Assembly: GCA_964531645.1 (NCBI GenBank)
Contig: CAZHEF010000012.1
Span: 1-60,455, forward strand
DNA: 60,455 nucleotides
Direction of reading: 5' to 3'
Source: JBBIMS01 sp964531645
Lineage (GTDB): Bacteria > Acidobacteriota > Aminicenantia > JBFLYD01 > JBBIMS01
In this document: positions 1-8,762 of the stretch, piece by piece
How the letters are laid out: each line of letters opens with the position of its first letter
Numbering within the stretch: position 1 is the first letter of the stretch
Notes under the pieces: generated by a model
Told to the model about the DNA's origin: nothing
Databases searched by the model: none
Seen by the model: only the letters and a program-made list of their open reading frames with translations
Translations under genes and position numbers: made by a program

Positions 1-183
1 GATGAGCTCATAGACCAGCAGATATTAAGGGATTTAAAACCGGGAGAGGAAAGAGTTTTTGAAACATCTCTCTTCAATTCATCTCCAGAAACGAAGAAGT
101 TTTATATAACACTTTACAATATCACTGAAAAACCTGCCCGACTAATCCTTTTAAAACAGTTTAATATTTTTTCAGAAAGATGA
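1..183 (+). CDS. C-terminal fragment of an unknown protein
   Basis: An open frame enters from the left edge and ends at a TGA at 181-183, giving the last 60 residues of a protein that starts outside the window. The stretch 'LKPGEERVFETSLFN' followed by beta-strand-like alternation resembles the end of FxLYD/DUF3426-type immunoglobulin-like domains, which often carry a 'PGE...F' turn. This is only a resemblance; no catalytic motif is visible. The next gene has its own promoter, so the two need not be co-transcribed. Confidence 0.5.
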   Translation, partial: DELIDQQILRDLKPGEERVFETSLFNSSPETKKFYITLYNITEKPARLILLKQFNIFSER

Positions 184-312
184 GGCAGAGCGAAAGATTG
201 GTAAAAATAAGAATTCAAAAACCATTCTTAATCCCAATCCCTATATTAGATTAATTAGAATATTTACATCAGAGCCTTTTTAAAACACAGTTTTGGAATT
301 TAGTTTTTATGC

Positions 313-342
313 TTGACACAACTGATTTTCATTTGATAAAAT
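313..342 (+). promoter_or_regulatory. Promoter of the receiver-kinase-TonB fusion gene
   Basis: A perfect -35 hexamer TTGACA (313-318) is followed after 18 nt by TAAAAT (337-342). Transcription would start near 349, about 18 nt before the start codon at 367. Only a weak GGGA-like ribosome site precedes that ATG. Confidence 0.55.
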
Positions 343-366
343 GAGTTTGTTTTATGGGATTAAGCA

Positions 367-3213
367 ATGAAAAAGAAAATTTTGTTAGTTTTTTTTGAGG
401 CTTTTAAGTTAAAAGAAATAAAAGATTTACTTGAAAAACAGGATTTCCAGGTTGTGATAGCCTTTGATGGTGCAGAAGGATACGAAATGTTCAAAGAGGA
501 AAAGCCAGATCTTGTAGTTACAGAAGCTCTTCTGCCGAAAGTTCATGGATTTGAGCTTTGTAAGAGGATAAGAACAGACTCAGAGATGAAAACCCCCGTG
601 CTAATTGTTACGGGGACCTATAAGGGGATAAAGTTCAAAACTGAAGCTATATCGAAGTATTATGCCAATGAGTTTGTTGAGTATCCTTTTGATGAGAATG
701 AATTCCTGAACACAGTAAAGAATATTCTCTATCCGAAGGAGGAGGAATTCTTTAAGACTATTCCCATAAAAGCTGATACAAAAGAATTTTTAAAGGATAA
801 AACGGAAGGAAAAAAGGTTACTTCTGAGGAGCTATTTGGCAACATTTTAAAGGAGCTTGAAATACCTCCCAAGAAAGAGAAGAAACTTGAATTCCAATTT
901 TTCCAGAAAAAAGAAGAAGAGAAGGTTGAGAAAAAAATCGAAAAAAAAGGTATTGAAAAAGAAACAATTGAGGAGAGTGAAGAAGACCTTGAAAAGAAGC
1001 TTGAGGAAACCCTTTCTGGGCTCGGAATAAGGGTCAAGGTAAAACCTTCAAGCGAACTGAAAAAAGAAGAAAAACCTAAGGCGGAAATCCCAGAAAAGGA
1101 AAAATCTCTTGATTTTTTGGAAGAAAAACCTTTAGTTGAGGTGCCAGAAAAACCCCCAGCCCCACAGGCGAGGGAATATGTTGAAGAGTTGAAACTAGAG
1201 ATAGAGGAACATATCGAAGAGGTAAAGGAAGAGATGGAAGAGAAAATAAAAGAGGAGATAAGAGAGGATGTCCCCACTGCCGAAATTCCATCGATTCTTC
1301 CCATAGAAGAAAAGGTTGAGACAATAAAGGTGGAAATTCCAGCTAAAGAAACAATAGGAGATTACATTCTTGAAGAGAAAATTGCTTCAGGAGGCATGGC
1401 AGAGCTGTTTAAGGCAAAAAGAAAGGGTGTTGAAGGATTTGAGAAAACAGTTGTTGTGAAAAGAATTTTGCCCCATGTTGCTGAGGACAGAGAATTTATT
1501 GATATGCTCATTGATGAGGCGAAAATAGCAAGCCAGCTAAGTCATCCCAACATAGTTCAGATATTTGACCTTGGGAAAAAAGAAGGTTCATATTTTATTG
1601 CAATGGAATACATTCATGGAAAAGATCTGAGGACTATACTGAAAACTCTTAATTCAAAAGGGAGGCTTCTTCCCTATGAACTTTCAGCTTATATAGCAAT
1701 GAAAATTTGTGATGCTCTTTATTACGCCCACAATAAGAAAGATAGTCTGGGAAGACCCTTAAAAATTGTTCACAGGGATGTTTCCCCCCAGAATATTCTT
1801 ATTTCTTATGAGGGAGATGTAAAACTTACAGATTTCGGTGTGGCTAAGGCTTCTACAAAACTTCATCAAACGGTAGCAGGGCAGATTAAGGGAAAGATGC
1901 TTTATATGTCACCTGAACAGAGTAAAGGGAGTAAAGAAATCGATTTTAGGGCAGATTTATACTCTCTTGGTTGTGTCCTTTTTGAGATAATCACAGGGAA
2001 AAAATTGTTTATGGCTGATTCTGAGATGGCAGTTCTTGAGAAAGTGCAAAAAGGGAAAATAGTAAAGCCCACTAAGTTGAATCCAGAAGTTCCAGCTCAA
2101 CTGGAAAGCATTGTTTTGAAAGCTTTGAAGCCAAAACCCTCCGATAGGTATCAGAGCGCTCTCGAAATGAGAAAGGAACTGGAGAAGTTTATTTTGAGCA
2201 CGAGGAAGACACTCCCTGACAATCATGAACTCTCTTTGATTATGGCAGAGCTTTTTCCTGGTGAATTTGAATTTCTCCCTTCTGTTAGGGAAAGGGGTGG
2301 AATTCCAGAATTGGAAAGAAAGGAAGCTCCTCAGATATTTAAAGCCTTTCTGGAAGAAAAGAAAAAAGGGAAAGTTTCGAAAACTCTTATTTTTCCTCTA
2401 ATTTTAACAATTTTATTGGCAATAGGGTTTTTAGCATATAATTTTCTTTATCTCTCCCATTCAAGAAAGTTATCTGAAACCGACATTGCCAAAAGGAGTA
2501 AAGTTATTCAGCCCCAACCTGTAGAGAAAAAGGAAGTGACCCCATCAGAAGAGGTTAAAGAAGCTCTGGAGACTCCCGAAGTAAAGAAGCAAGAAGTTAA
2601 CGAAGAAGCAAAAGAGATTTCCCCAGTTGCTGAGAGGGTACCTGCAAAAGAATTTCAAAAACAACTTTTGAAAACAGAAATTCAGAGAAGAATTGAACCC
2701 CAGAAGATAGAAAGAGAAACCGCTCCTCCTGTTCAACCTTACAAAGAAGAGGAAAAAATGGAGAATAGACCTGTGGAAATCGTAAAGCAGGAGGAGCCTG
2801 TTAGAGAAGTTGTTCCACCCACAGAACCTTCAAAAAAAGAACCAGCTGTAGAGGAGAAAGTAGAAGAACCAAAAACTCAAAAAGTTGAAAAAGTTAAGCC
2901 CCAGCCCCCTCCATTAAAAGAGGGAGATCTTTTATCCCTGGAGGAAGTGGATGTGAGACCGTCACTTATTAAAAGGATTCAGCCAAGACTGACAATTACT
3001 GCTGAGAGGGCATCTGCTCATGGTGAGATCATTCTCAATGTGTTAATTTCTGAGGTAGGAGAGGTAATTGATGTGAAATTGGTAAAAGGCGTTTCGAAGA
3101 CTCTTGGCATGAATGAGGAAGCCATTAAGGCTGTAAAGCAATGGAGATTTTCTCCTGCTATGAAATCAGGGAAAAGAGTCAGGGTCTGGATTCTTGTGCT
3201 TGTAAAATTTTAA
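367..3213 (+). CDS. Degenerate receiver - Ser/Thr kinase - TM - TonB_C fusion protein
   Basis: This 948-residue protein has four parts. Residues 1-115 have a response-regulator receiver fold, but the acidic pair is Phe9-Phe10, the phospho-acceptor position is Glu53 ('TEALLPK') and the usual conserved Lys is Tyr106 ('YPF'). It should therefore not take up phosphate normally. Residues about 116-325 are a Glu/Lys-rich linker. Residues about 330-615 are a Hanks-type kinase with a Gly-rich loop (IASGG, 339-343), Lys365, HRD catalytic loop (Asp471) and DFG (489-491), all intact, so it is probably active. A transmembrane helix lies near 675-695, followed by a Pro/Glu/Lys-rich spacer like those that cross the periplasm in TonB. 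Residues about 862-948 match a TonB C-terminal domain. The kinase would be cytoplasmic and the TonB end periplasmic. The role is unknown; envelope sensing or energy transduction under kinase control is an inference. Confidence 0.9.
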   Translation: MKKKILLVFFEAFKLKEIKDLLEKQDFQVVIAFDGAEGYEMFKEEKPDLVVTEALLPKVHGFELCKRIRTDSEMKTPVLIVTGTYKGIKFKTEAISKYYANEFVEYPFDENEFLNTVKNILYPKEEEFFKTIPIKADTKEFLKDKTEGKKVTSEELFGNILKELEIPPKKEKKLEFQFFQKKEEEKVEKKIEKKGIEKETIEESEEDLEKKLEETLSGLGIRVKVKPSSELKKEEKPKAEIPEKEKSLDFLEEKPLVEVPEKPPAPQAREYVEELKLEIEEHIEEVKEEMEEKIKEEIREDVPTAEIPSILPIEEKVETIKVEIPAKETIGDYILEEKIASGGMAELFKAKRKGVEGFEKTVVVKRILPHVAEDREFIDMLIDEAKIASQLSHPNIVQIFDLGKKEGSYFIAMEYIHGKDLRTILKTLNSKGRLLPYELSAYIAMKICDALYYAHNKKDSLGRPLKIVHRDVSPQNILISYEGDVKLTDFGVAKASTKLHQTVAGQIKGKMLYMSPEQSKGSKEIDFRADLYSLGCVLFEIITGKKLFMADSEMAVLEKVQKGKIVKPTKLNPEVPAQLESIVLKALKPKPSDRYQSALEMRKELEKFILSTRKTLPDNHELSLIMAELFPGEFEFLPSVRERGGIPELERKEAPQIFKAFLEEKKKGKVSKTLIFPLILTILLAIGFLAYNFLYLSHSRKLSETDIAKRSKVIQPQPVEKKEVTPSEEVKEALETPEVKKQEVNEEAKEISPVAERVPAKEFQKQLLKTEIQRRIEPQKIERETAPPVQPYKEEEKMENRPVEIVKQEEPVREVVPPTEPSKKEPAVEEKVEEPKTQKVEKVKPQPPPLKEGDLLSLEEVDVRPSLIKRIQPRLTITAERASAHGEIILNVLISEVGEVIDVKLVKGVSKTLGMNEEAIKAVKQWRFSPAMKSGKRVRVWILVLVKF

Positions 3214-3246
3214 AGGAAATGATTAAATCAACATATGATAGAAAGA

Positions 3247-3260
3247 GAGGCTTTCGCCTC
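3247..3260 (+). other. Small GC hairpin after the kinase gene
   Basis: GAGGC (3247-3251), loop TTTC, GCCTC (3256-3260) form a 5-bp hairpin between the kinase gene and the next small gene. No T-run follows, so it is a weak terminator or mRNA-processing candidate only. Confidence 0.25.
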
Positions 3261-3281
3261 AATTAATCTATAGGAGGTATC

Positions 3282-3521
3282 ATGAAGGAAACATTAAGTG
3301 ATGATCAAATTAATTTTTACAAAAAGACATTAGAACACACGAGAAGACAGATTAAAGAGATTGATACGATGATCGAAGAGGAGCTCAAAAGGGTAAGGGA
3401 AAAACTTGCAGAACTTCAAAATACAAAGAAATCTATAAGGCAGATTTACGATGCAGCATGCACTCTTTTAGGTGTTGAGAACGAATTTGAAAAGGAAGAA
3501 GGCGAAGCCCAGGAGAGCTGA
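3282..3521 (+). CDS. Small coiled-coil protein, unknown function
   Basis: A 79-residue, highly charged protein with a strong ribosome site (AGGAGG, 7 nt before ATG). Residues about 5-60 show heptad-like spacing of Leu/Ile ('LKRVREKLAELQNTKKSI'), predicting one long helix or coiled coil. There is no signal peptide, membrane segment or known motif. It sits 68 nt after the kinase-TonB gene and just before accD, so it could belong to either transcription unit. The family was not recognised, but the good ribosome site and codon pattern support a real gene. Confidence 0.7.
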   Translation: MKETLSDDQINFYKKTLEHTRRQIKEIDTMIEEELKRVREKLAELQNTKKSIRQIYDAACTLLGVENEFEKEEGEAQES

Positions 3522-3548
3522 ATAGAATAATTTTTGGAAAAAAATCTA

Positions 3549-4349
3549 ATGACGGAATTATGGGTTAGATGTAATTTTTGTAAAAAGATCCTTTACCGAA
3601 AAGAGATAGAGACAAATTTGAATGTTTGCCCCTCATGTAATGCTCATTATAGAATTCCAGCAACTAAATGGGTTGAAATCCTTTCCGATGGTGAAATAAA
3701 AATTGAGCATGAAGATGTAAGACCTGTAGACCCTCTCAATTTTTTTGATACAAAGTCTTACAAAGACAGATTAAAGGAAAGCACTGAAAAGTCAGGAGTT
3801 ACTGAGGCTGTTATCAATGTTTCTACAAAAATAGATGGAATTCCTGTTATAATTTCCACAATGGAGTATAATTTTATTGGCGGGAGCATGGGCTCAGTTG
3901 TGGGAGAGAGAATTTCAAGGGCAATAGAGAAAGCGCTGGAAAGAAAGGTTCCCTATGTAACAATTTCATGTTCTGGCGGAGCAAGGATGCAGGAAGGGAT
4001 TCTTTCTCTCATGCAAATGGCAAAAATCTCAGCACTACTTGCTCTTCTCGATGAAGCCGGGATCCCATTTATATCTATTCTTACAGATCCTACCACAGGA
4101 GGAGTTACAGCATCCTTTGCTATGTTGGGAGATTTAAACATAGCTGAGCCGAATGCCCTTATCGGTTTTGCAGGACCGAGAGTGATTGAACAGACAATAA
4201 GGGAGAAACTTCCAAAGGGATTCCAGAAAGCAGAATTTCTTCTCGAGCATGGAATGCTTGATATGGTTGTTCCCAGGAATAAAATTAAATCCATTGTCTC
4301 TCTTGTTTTGAGATTACTTTTAAAGAAATATCCTGAAAAGGGGGGATAG
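3549..4349 (+). CDS. accD: Acetyl-CoA carboxylase carboxyltransferase subunit beta
   Basis: The beta subunit of the carboxyltransferase half of acetyl-CoA carboxylase moves the carboxyl group from biotin to acetyl-CoA to make malonyl-CoA, the first step of fatty-acid synthesis. The N-terminal zinc finger is visible as Cys8, Cys11, Cys27 and Cys30 (C-x2-C-x15-C-x2-C). It is followed by the crotonase-like fold with 'SGGARMQEG' and 'TTGGVTASFAMLGD', both typical of AccD. The length (about 266 residues) is normal. ATG at 3549 was chosen over an in-frame TTG 15 nt upstream because it is the stronger codon and still leaves a complete zinc finger. folC follows after 6 nt, an accD-folC pairing found in many bacteria. 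AccA is not in the window. Confidence 0.95.
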   Translation: MTELWVRCNFCKKILYRKEIETNLNVCPSCNAHYRIPATKWVEILSDGEIKIEHEDVRPVDPLNFFDTKSYKDRLKESTEKSGVTEAVINVSTKIDGIPVIISTMEYNFIGGSMGSVVGERISRAIEKALERKVPYVTISCSGGARMQEGILSLMQMAKISALLALLDEAGIPFISILTDPTTGGVTASFAMLGDLNIAEPNALIGFAGPRVIEQTIREKLPKGFQKAEFLLEHGMLDMVVPRNKIKSIVSLVLRLLLKKYPEKGG

Positions 4350-4355
4350 TGAGAA

Positions 4356-5630
4356 TTGTCTATAAATGAGGCAATTTCATTTCTTGACTCCCTCGGAAAG
4401 TTCAAAATAAAACTTTCTCTTGAAAGGATAGAAAAGTTATTGAATTTTTTCGACAATCCTCAGAATTCCTTCAAATCAATACATGTTGCGGGAACAAATG
4501 GCAAGGGGTCTGTTTGTGCATTCCTCTCTGAGATACTTCAGAGGGCAGGTTATCGTGTGGGTGTGTATACATCTCCTCATTTATTGGATATCAGAGAGAG
4601 GATTAAAATCGGGAAAGAGTTTATAGAAGAGAATGATTTTGTCTATCTACTCAATTTAATTCGAGAAAGATTTAAAGACTTTAGTGAGGAAGATACCCCT
4701 ACCTATTTTGAAGTTCTTACCTGCCTTGCCTTTCAGTATTTCAGGAAGATAAAGATAGATCTTGGGGTTGTTGAGGTCGGGCTCGGAGGAAGATTTGATG
4801 CAACAAATTTGATAACCCCTGAAATAAGCCTGATAACAAGTATTTCCTATGACCACACTGAATATTTAGGAAAGAGAATAGAAAATATTGCCTTTGAGAA
4901 AGGAGGAATAATAAAGGAGATGATTCCTGTTTGCTTTAGCGGCAAAAGCCCGACCGCCTGGAGAGTAATAAGAAAAATCGCTAAGGAGAAGCGTTCTGAG
5001 GCGTTCTGGCTTTATGACAGAGATTTCTGTTTTAAAAGGATTGATGATGGCAAAAGGAAAGGTTTCTACATCAAATCTTTAAAGGACACTTACGAGGTTT
5101 TTCCAATTGTAAATGGTCTTTTTCAGGGAGAAAATATTGCTTTATCTATATTGGCCTCAGAGCTAATTAGAGAGAAGGGGTTTGATATAAAAAAAGAGTC
5201 CATTGTTAAGGGTATAGAGAACACGATTGTGGAAGGAAGGATGGAAATCTTGGAGGGTAGCCCTAAAATAATCATTGATGGAGCACACAATCCTGATGCG
5301 ATAAAAAAACTTTTATTTTCCCTGGAGGAGCTGGGGATTAAATCCTTTGTTCTTTTGTATGCTTCTATGAAAGATAAAGAGATTGAAAAGATTTTAAAAA
5401 TTTTATTCCCACATACTAAAAAAATTATCCTTACAAAAGTTGAGGAAAAAAGAGGTGAGGAACCGGAGAACATTGCGAGGAGAGTCTCTTTGAAAAGTGA
5501 TTTTATAATTGAAAAAAATTTTGAGAAAGCATTCGAAAAAGCAAAGTTTTTCTGTTCTCCATCCGATTCCCTTGTCATCACTGGAAGCCTTTATCTCGCC
5601 GGAGCTATCAAGAAAATTTTGAGGGATTGA
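4356..5630 (+). CDS. folC: Folylpolyglutamate synthase / dihydrofolate synthase
   Basis: An ATP-dependent Mur-ligase-family enzyme that adds glutamate to dihydropteroate and/or to folates. The P-loop 'GTNGKGSV' is near residue 48, followed by 'YTSPHL', and 'EVGLGGRFDATN' near residue 145 is the FolC signature. The C-terminal domain carries 'DGAHNP'. The length of 424 residues is normal. The start is TTG at 4356, 6 nt after accD, with a G-rich ribosome site around 4340; the nearby ATG at 4366 is out of frame. It overlaps or abuts the next gene, so accD, folC and the EnvC-like gene look co-transcribed. Confidence 0.95.
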   Translation: MSINEAISFLDSLGKFKIKLSLERIEKLLNFFDNPQNSFKSIHVAGTNGKGSVCAFLSEILQRAGYRVGVYTSPHLLDIRERIKIGKEFIEENDFVYLLNLIRERFKDFSEEDTPTYFEVLTCLAFQYFRKIKIDLGVVEVGLGGRFDATNLITPEISLITSISYDHTEYLGKRIENIAFEKGGIIKEMIPVCFSGKSPTAWRVIRKIAKEKRSEAFWLYDRDFCFKRIDDGKRKGFYIKSLKDTYEVFPIVNGLFQGENIALSILASELIREKGFDIKKESIVKGIENTIVEGRMEILEGSPKIIIDGAHNPDAIKKLLFSLEELGIKSFVLLYASMKDKEIEKILKILFPHTKKIILTKVEEKRGEEPENIARRVSLKSDFIIEKNFEKAFEKAKFFCSPSDSLVITGSLYLAGAIKKILRD

Positions 5631-5632
5631 AA

Positions 5633-6715
5633 GTGATAAAAAAGATAGTAATATTCTTCATGCCTCTTTTACTCCTTGCAAATGATCAAGAAATTGAGAA
5701 GATCAAAAAAAGGCTTGATGAACTCAGGGGAAAGGAACTTAGTGTTCTTGAGGAAATTGAAAAAATAGACTATGAAATTATCTTGATGGAGAAGGAGATA
5801 GAAGATTTAAAGGACAAAGGAAGGCTATTTTCTGAACTCTTAGAAAAGAAAAAGAGAGAACTTAATAAGGTCAAGAAAGAATTTGAAGAAGAGAAGGGAA
5901 GGTTAAAGAATCTTCTTTCTGCTATTTATATGTTCAAATATTTCAATCCCCTGGAAATGCTCATTAGAAAACCTAAAGATTTAACATTTACAGATATTTC
6001 AAGGATTTTTTATATCTCCAGACTCAGTAAGGAAAAAATTAATAAGCTGGAGTCGATAAACAAAAAACTTCGTGAGGGAGAGGAGAAATTAAGAAAAGCA
6101 AGAGGAGATTACCAGAGGGCAATTAGGTTAAAGGAATCTAAGATGTTCGAATTAAATGGGAAGAAAAAGGAAAAGAGAAAACTAATTGAGAATATAGGGG
6201 TTGAAAAGAATAGATACTTATCTCTTTTTGAAGAGATGAAAAAGGCTTCAGAGTTAATCTCTGAGACCATTTCCAAAGTGGAACCCTCAAAATTTTCAGT
6301 TGCTTATGTTTCTATCCGTGATAATAAAGGTCTACTTCCATGGCCTGTAGAAGGGAGTGTAGTTCAGAAATTCGGTCTTGTAAAGAATAAAAAATACAAC
6401 ACATTTGTCAAAAACATAGGTGTAGTTTTATCACCCAAAGAAGAAGAAGTGAAAGCAATCTGGTGGGGGAAAGTGATATTTGCAGATTATTTTGAAGGTT
6501 ATGGAAATGTTGTAATAATTGAACATCAGGATAGAGTTTATTCTATCTATGGTTATCTCGGAACAATTCTTGTGAAAAAAGGGGAACAGATAAATACTGG
6601 ACAGGTTATAGCTAAAATAGGAAGTTCAGGACTTGCAAGCGAAGGAGCTCTTTATTTCGAGATAAGGGAAGGAAATGAGCCTAAAAATCCTTTACTATGG
6701 CTTTCAAAAAAATAA
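5633..6715 (+). CDS. EnvC-like murein hydrolase activator, degenerate M23 domain
   Basis: A secreted peptidoglycan factor. A signal peptide (IVIFFMPLLLLAND) is followed by about 200 residues of coiled coil rich in Glu and Lys, then a C-terminal LytM/M23-like domain (about residues 235-358). The metal ligands of active M23 peptidases are missing: the HxH motif reads Tyr-Gly-Tyr ('YSIYGYLG'), the first His site is replaced and the last motif reads 'LYFEIR'. This is the pattern of EnvC, which activates amidases during cell separation rather than cutting itself. GTG at 5633 was chosen over TTG at 5627, which overlaps the folC stop, because GAGGG (5621-5625) is correctly spaced only for the GTG. 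Role by homology. Confidence 0.85.
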   Translation: MIKKIVIFFMPLLLLANDQEIEKIKKRLDELRGKELSVLEEIEKIDYEIILMEKEIEDLKDKGRLFSELLEKKKRELNKVKKEFEEEKGRLKNLLSAIYMFKYFNPLEMLIRKPKDLTFTDISRIFYISRLSKEKINKLESINKKLREGEEKLRKARGDYQRAIRLKESKMFELNGKKKEKRKLIENIGVEKNRYLSLFEEMKKASELISETISKVEPSKFSVAYVSIRDNKGLLPWPVEGSVVQKFGLVKNKKYNTFVKNIGVVLSPKEEEVKAIWWGKVIFADYFEGYGNVVIIEHQDRVYSIYGYLGTILVKKGEQINTGQVIAKIGSSGLASEGALYFEIREGNEPKNPLLWLSKK

Positions 6716-6734
6716 TTCTTAACGGAGGCGAAAA

Positions 6735-7292
6735 ATGAGTGTTAAAGAAACAATTGAAAAAAGAAGAGCATATCGTTCCCTCGATCCCGTTGAGATAAAT
6801 GAGGAATTAGTAAAAGATCTTGCCGAGTGTGCCCGTCTTGCTCCGTCATGCTTCAATTATCAACCCTGGAGATTTGTTTTTGTTTACGAAAAATCGTTGC
6901 TTGAAGAACTGCGTTCTGCTCTTTCCAAAGGAAATGAATGGGTTTACAATGCCTCAATGATAATTGCAGTTTTCAGCAGAAAAGATATGGACTGTGTGAT
7001 AAGGGATAGAGAATATTATCTTTTTGATGTTGGAATTGCATGTGCATTCATGATTCTCAGGGCTACAGAACTTGGTCTCGTTGCTCATCCTATTGCCGGG
7101 TTTCATCCCGATGAAGTAAAAAAGTTTCTTGGTATTCCCGGTGATATGACTCTTGTTACATTGATTGTAGTAGGAAAACACTCGGGAGCTATTTCCTATT
7201 ATTTGAGCGAAAAACAGATCGAAGCTGAGAATGAGAGACCACCAAGGATTCCTCTGGAAGAGTTTGCATTCATAAACAGATTCAGAAAATAG
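6735..7292 (+). CDS. Nitroreductase-family flavoprotein
   Basis: A 185-residue FMN-dependent oxidoreductase of the nitroreductase superfamily. The N-terminal 'IEKRRAYRSLDPVEI' and 'ARLAPSCFNYQPWRFVFV' match the FMN phosphate-binding Arg and the 'AP(S)..N.QPW' motif of the family. A C-terminal 'LVTLIVVGKH' strand leads into the usual tail. The physiological substrate cannot be told from sequence; these enzymes reduce nitroaromatics, quinones or flavins with NAD(P)H. It has a good ribosome site (CGGAGG) and its TAG shares one base with the GTG start of the next gene, so the two are probably translationally coupled. Confidence 0.88.
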   Translation: MSVKETIEKRRAYRSLDPVEINEELVKDLAECARLAPSCFNYQPWRFVFVYEKSLLEELRSALSKGNEWVYNASMIIAVFSRKDMDCVIRDREYYLFDVGIACAFMILRATELGLVAHPIAGFHPDEVKKFLGIPGDMTLVTLIVVGKHSGAISYYLSEKQIEAENERPPRIPLEEFAFINRFRK

Positions 7293-8089
7293 TGTTAGAG
7301 CAGAATCCTTTATTAAGTACTCTTTTAGGAACTACTTTCACATGGGGTATGACAGCAGCAGGAGCCTTTATTGTCTATTTCTTTAAAGAATCAAGTAAAA
7401 AGCTCATTGGTGGAATGCTTGGCTTTTCGGCAGGGATAATGATTTCAGCTTCCTTCTTTTCTCTACTTTCGCCTGCCATTGAAATGACAAAGGGTCTAAG
7501 AAATTTCTGGCTAATCCCATCATTAGGATTTTTACTTGGAAGTTTCTTCCTCTTTCTTCTCGATAGAATTCTTCCCCATTTGCACCTTGGTTTACCCGTA
7601 GAGAGTGCTGAAGGCATTAAAACTCATTTTCAAAGAAACATTCTTCTTTTTATTGCAGTAACCCTTCATAATATTACTGAGGGACTGGCTGTGGGAGTTG
7701 CATTTGGAGCTCTTGCCAGTGGAGAGAGTTCCATTACTTTTCAGTCTGCTTTGATTCTAACTCTTGGAATCGGAATTCAGAATTTTCCAGAAGGAGTTGC
7801 GATTTCAGTGCCCTTTAGAGCTGGAGGTTTTTCTAATTTTAAAAGCTTCTTCTTCGGACAACTTTCAGCAGTAGTTGAGCCAATTTCAGGTATTCTTGGA
7901 GTCCTGACAGTTTCTCTTTTTAAGCCCATTTTACCATATGCTCTTTCCTTTGCAGCTGGAGCGATGATATTTGTTGTAATCGAAGAGCTGATCCCTGAAT
8001 CGCAAAGTTCGGGAAACACTGACATTTCTACAATATCCGCCATATTGGGCTTTGTAATAATGATGGTGCTTGACATTTCCTTTTCATAA
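7292..8089 (+). CDS. ZIP-family divalent metal transporter (ZupT-like)
   Basis: A 265-residue inner-membrane protein with about eight hydrophobic helices. The two metal-site helices of ZIP transporters are visible: 'HNITEGLAVGVAF' (TM4) and 'QNFPEGVAISVPF' (TM5). The TM5 motif begins with Gln where ZupT proteins usually have His, which could change metal choice. Likely import of Zn2+, Fe2+ or Mn2+ into the cytoplasm. The start is GTG, overlapping the nitroreductase stop by one base. Ferritin-like genes follow directly, which fits an iron-handling context (inference). Confidence 0.88.
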   Translation: MLEQNPLLSTLLGTTFTWGMTAAGAFIVYFFKESSKKLIGGMLGFSAGIMISASFFSLLSPAIEMTKGLRNFWLIPSLGFLLGSFFLFLLDRILPHLHLGLPVESAEGIKTHFQRNILLFIAVTLHNITEGLAVGVAFGALASGESSITFQSALILTLGIGIQNFPEGVAISVPFRAGGFSNFKSFFFGQLSAVVEPISGILGVLTVSLFKPILPYALSFAAGAMIFVVIEELIPESQSSGNTDISTISAILGFVIMMVLDISFS

Positions 8090-8098
8090 GTGTAAAAA
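8070..8098 (+). promoter_or_regulatory. Promoter of the rubrerythrin-like gene, inside the end of the ZIP gene
   Basis: Perfect TTGACA (8070-8075), 17-nt spacer, TAAAAA (8093-8098). The -35 lies inside the last codons of the ZIP gene. The predicted start near 8105 is about 20 nt before the ATG at 8124 and leaves room for the AAGGAGAG ribosome site. Confidence 0.6.
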
Positions 8099-8123
8099 TA
8101 ATATATGTCAAAAGGAGAGAAGA

Positions 8124-8618
8124 ATGGACCTTTCCAATTATGCTCTTGAAGATTTAATTTTAATAGCTTTGAAAAGTGAAGTAGAAGCGAGGGATTTTTA
8201 TAAAGGTATTGCTGAAAGAATCAGCAATTTTTTATTGAAGGATAGAATTTTATTCCTCTCAGGTGAAGAAGAAAAACACAGAATGATTTTTGAAAAAATT
8301 TTCAATGAAAAGTTTCCCAACAAGGCAATTGTCTATCCTGACAAGAGTCCTGTTCCTTTGCCAGAGCTAGAGATTGAGAGTGAGAAAATCCCTATAAGTG
8401 AGATTTTCTGGATAGCCATGCAATCGGAAAAGAGTGCCCATGATTTCTACATTTCTCTTTCCAATGTGTTTCCGCCCGAATCAACCGAAAGGAAAATGCT
8501 TCTATATATCGCTTCCATGGAAATGGGTCATTATCAGCTCTTACAGACAGAAAGGGAAAATGTTTTAAAATTCGAGGATTACGATATTATATTCTCAATG
8601 ACACATATTGGACCGTAA
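8124..8618 (+). CDS. Ferritin-like (rubrerythrin-type) diiron protein
   Basis: A four-helix-bundle ferritin-like protein of about 164 residues. Two pairs of iron-ligand motifs are visible: 'SEVEARDFY' with 'EEEKHRMIF' in the first half, and 'SEKSAHDFY' with 'MEMGHYQLL' in the second. This is the E...ExxH twice pattern of rubrerythrins. There is no C-terminal rubredoxin domain. Likely roles are peroxide reduction or iron handling under oxidative stress. ATG at 8124 was chosen because AAGGAGAG lies directly upstream, whereas the frame extends back into the ZIP gene and the promoter. Next to a second ferritin-like gene. Confidence 0.85.
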   Translation: MDLSNYALEDLILIALKSEVEARDFYKGIAERISNFLLKDRILFLSGEEEKHRMIFEKIFNEKFPNKAIVYPDKSPVPLPELEIESEKIPISEIFWIAMQSEKSAHDFYISLSNVFPPESTERKMLLYIASMEMGHYQLLQTERENVLKFEDYDIIFSMTHIGP

Positions 8619-8762
8619 ATCATGAAAAGGCAAAATGAAAAAGTCAAAGGGTTAAAAAAATGAATGTTCTTGAAATGGAGAAAGAAAATTTCTGCTTCTC
8701 AATTTTAAATTTTACTTTTAACTTTTTACTTTTGATTTTTAAATTTTTTTAAGGAGGTTCCT

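Noticed and set aside
729..1304. Ser/Phe-rich open frame on the minus strand opposite the kinase-TonB gene
   Set aside because: It is the antisense image of a Glu/Lys-rich linker; no ribosome site or family features. The same applies to minus frames at 53690-54343, 5123-5581 and others.
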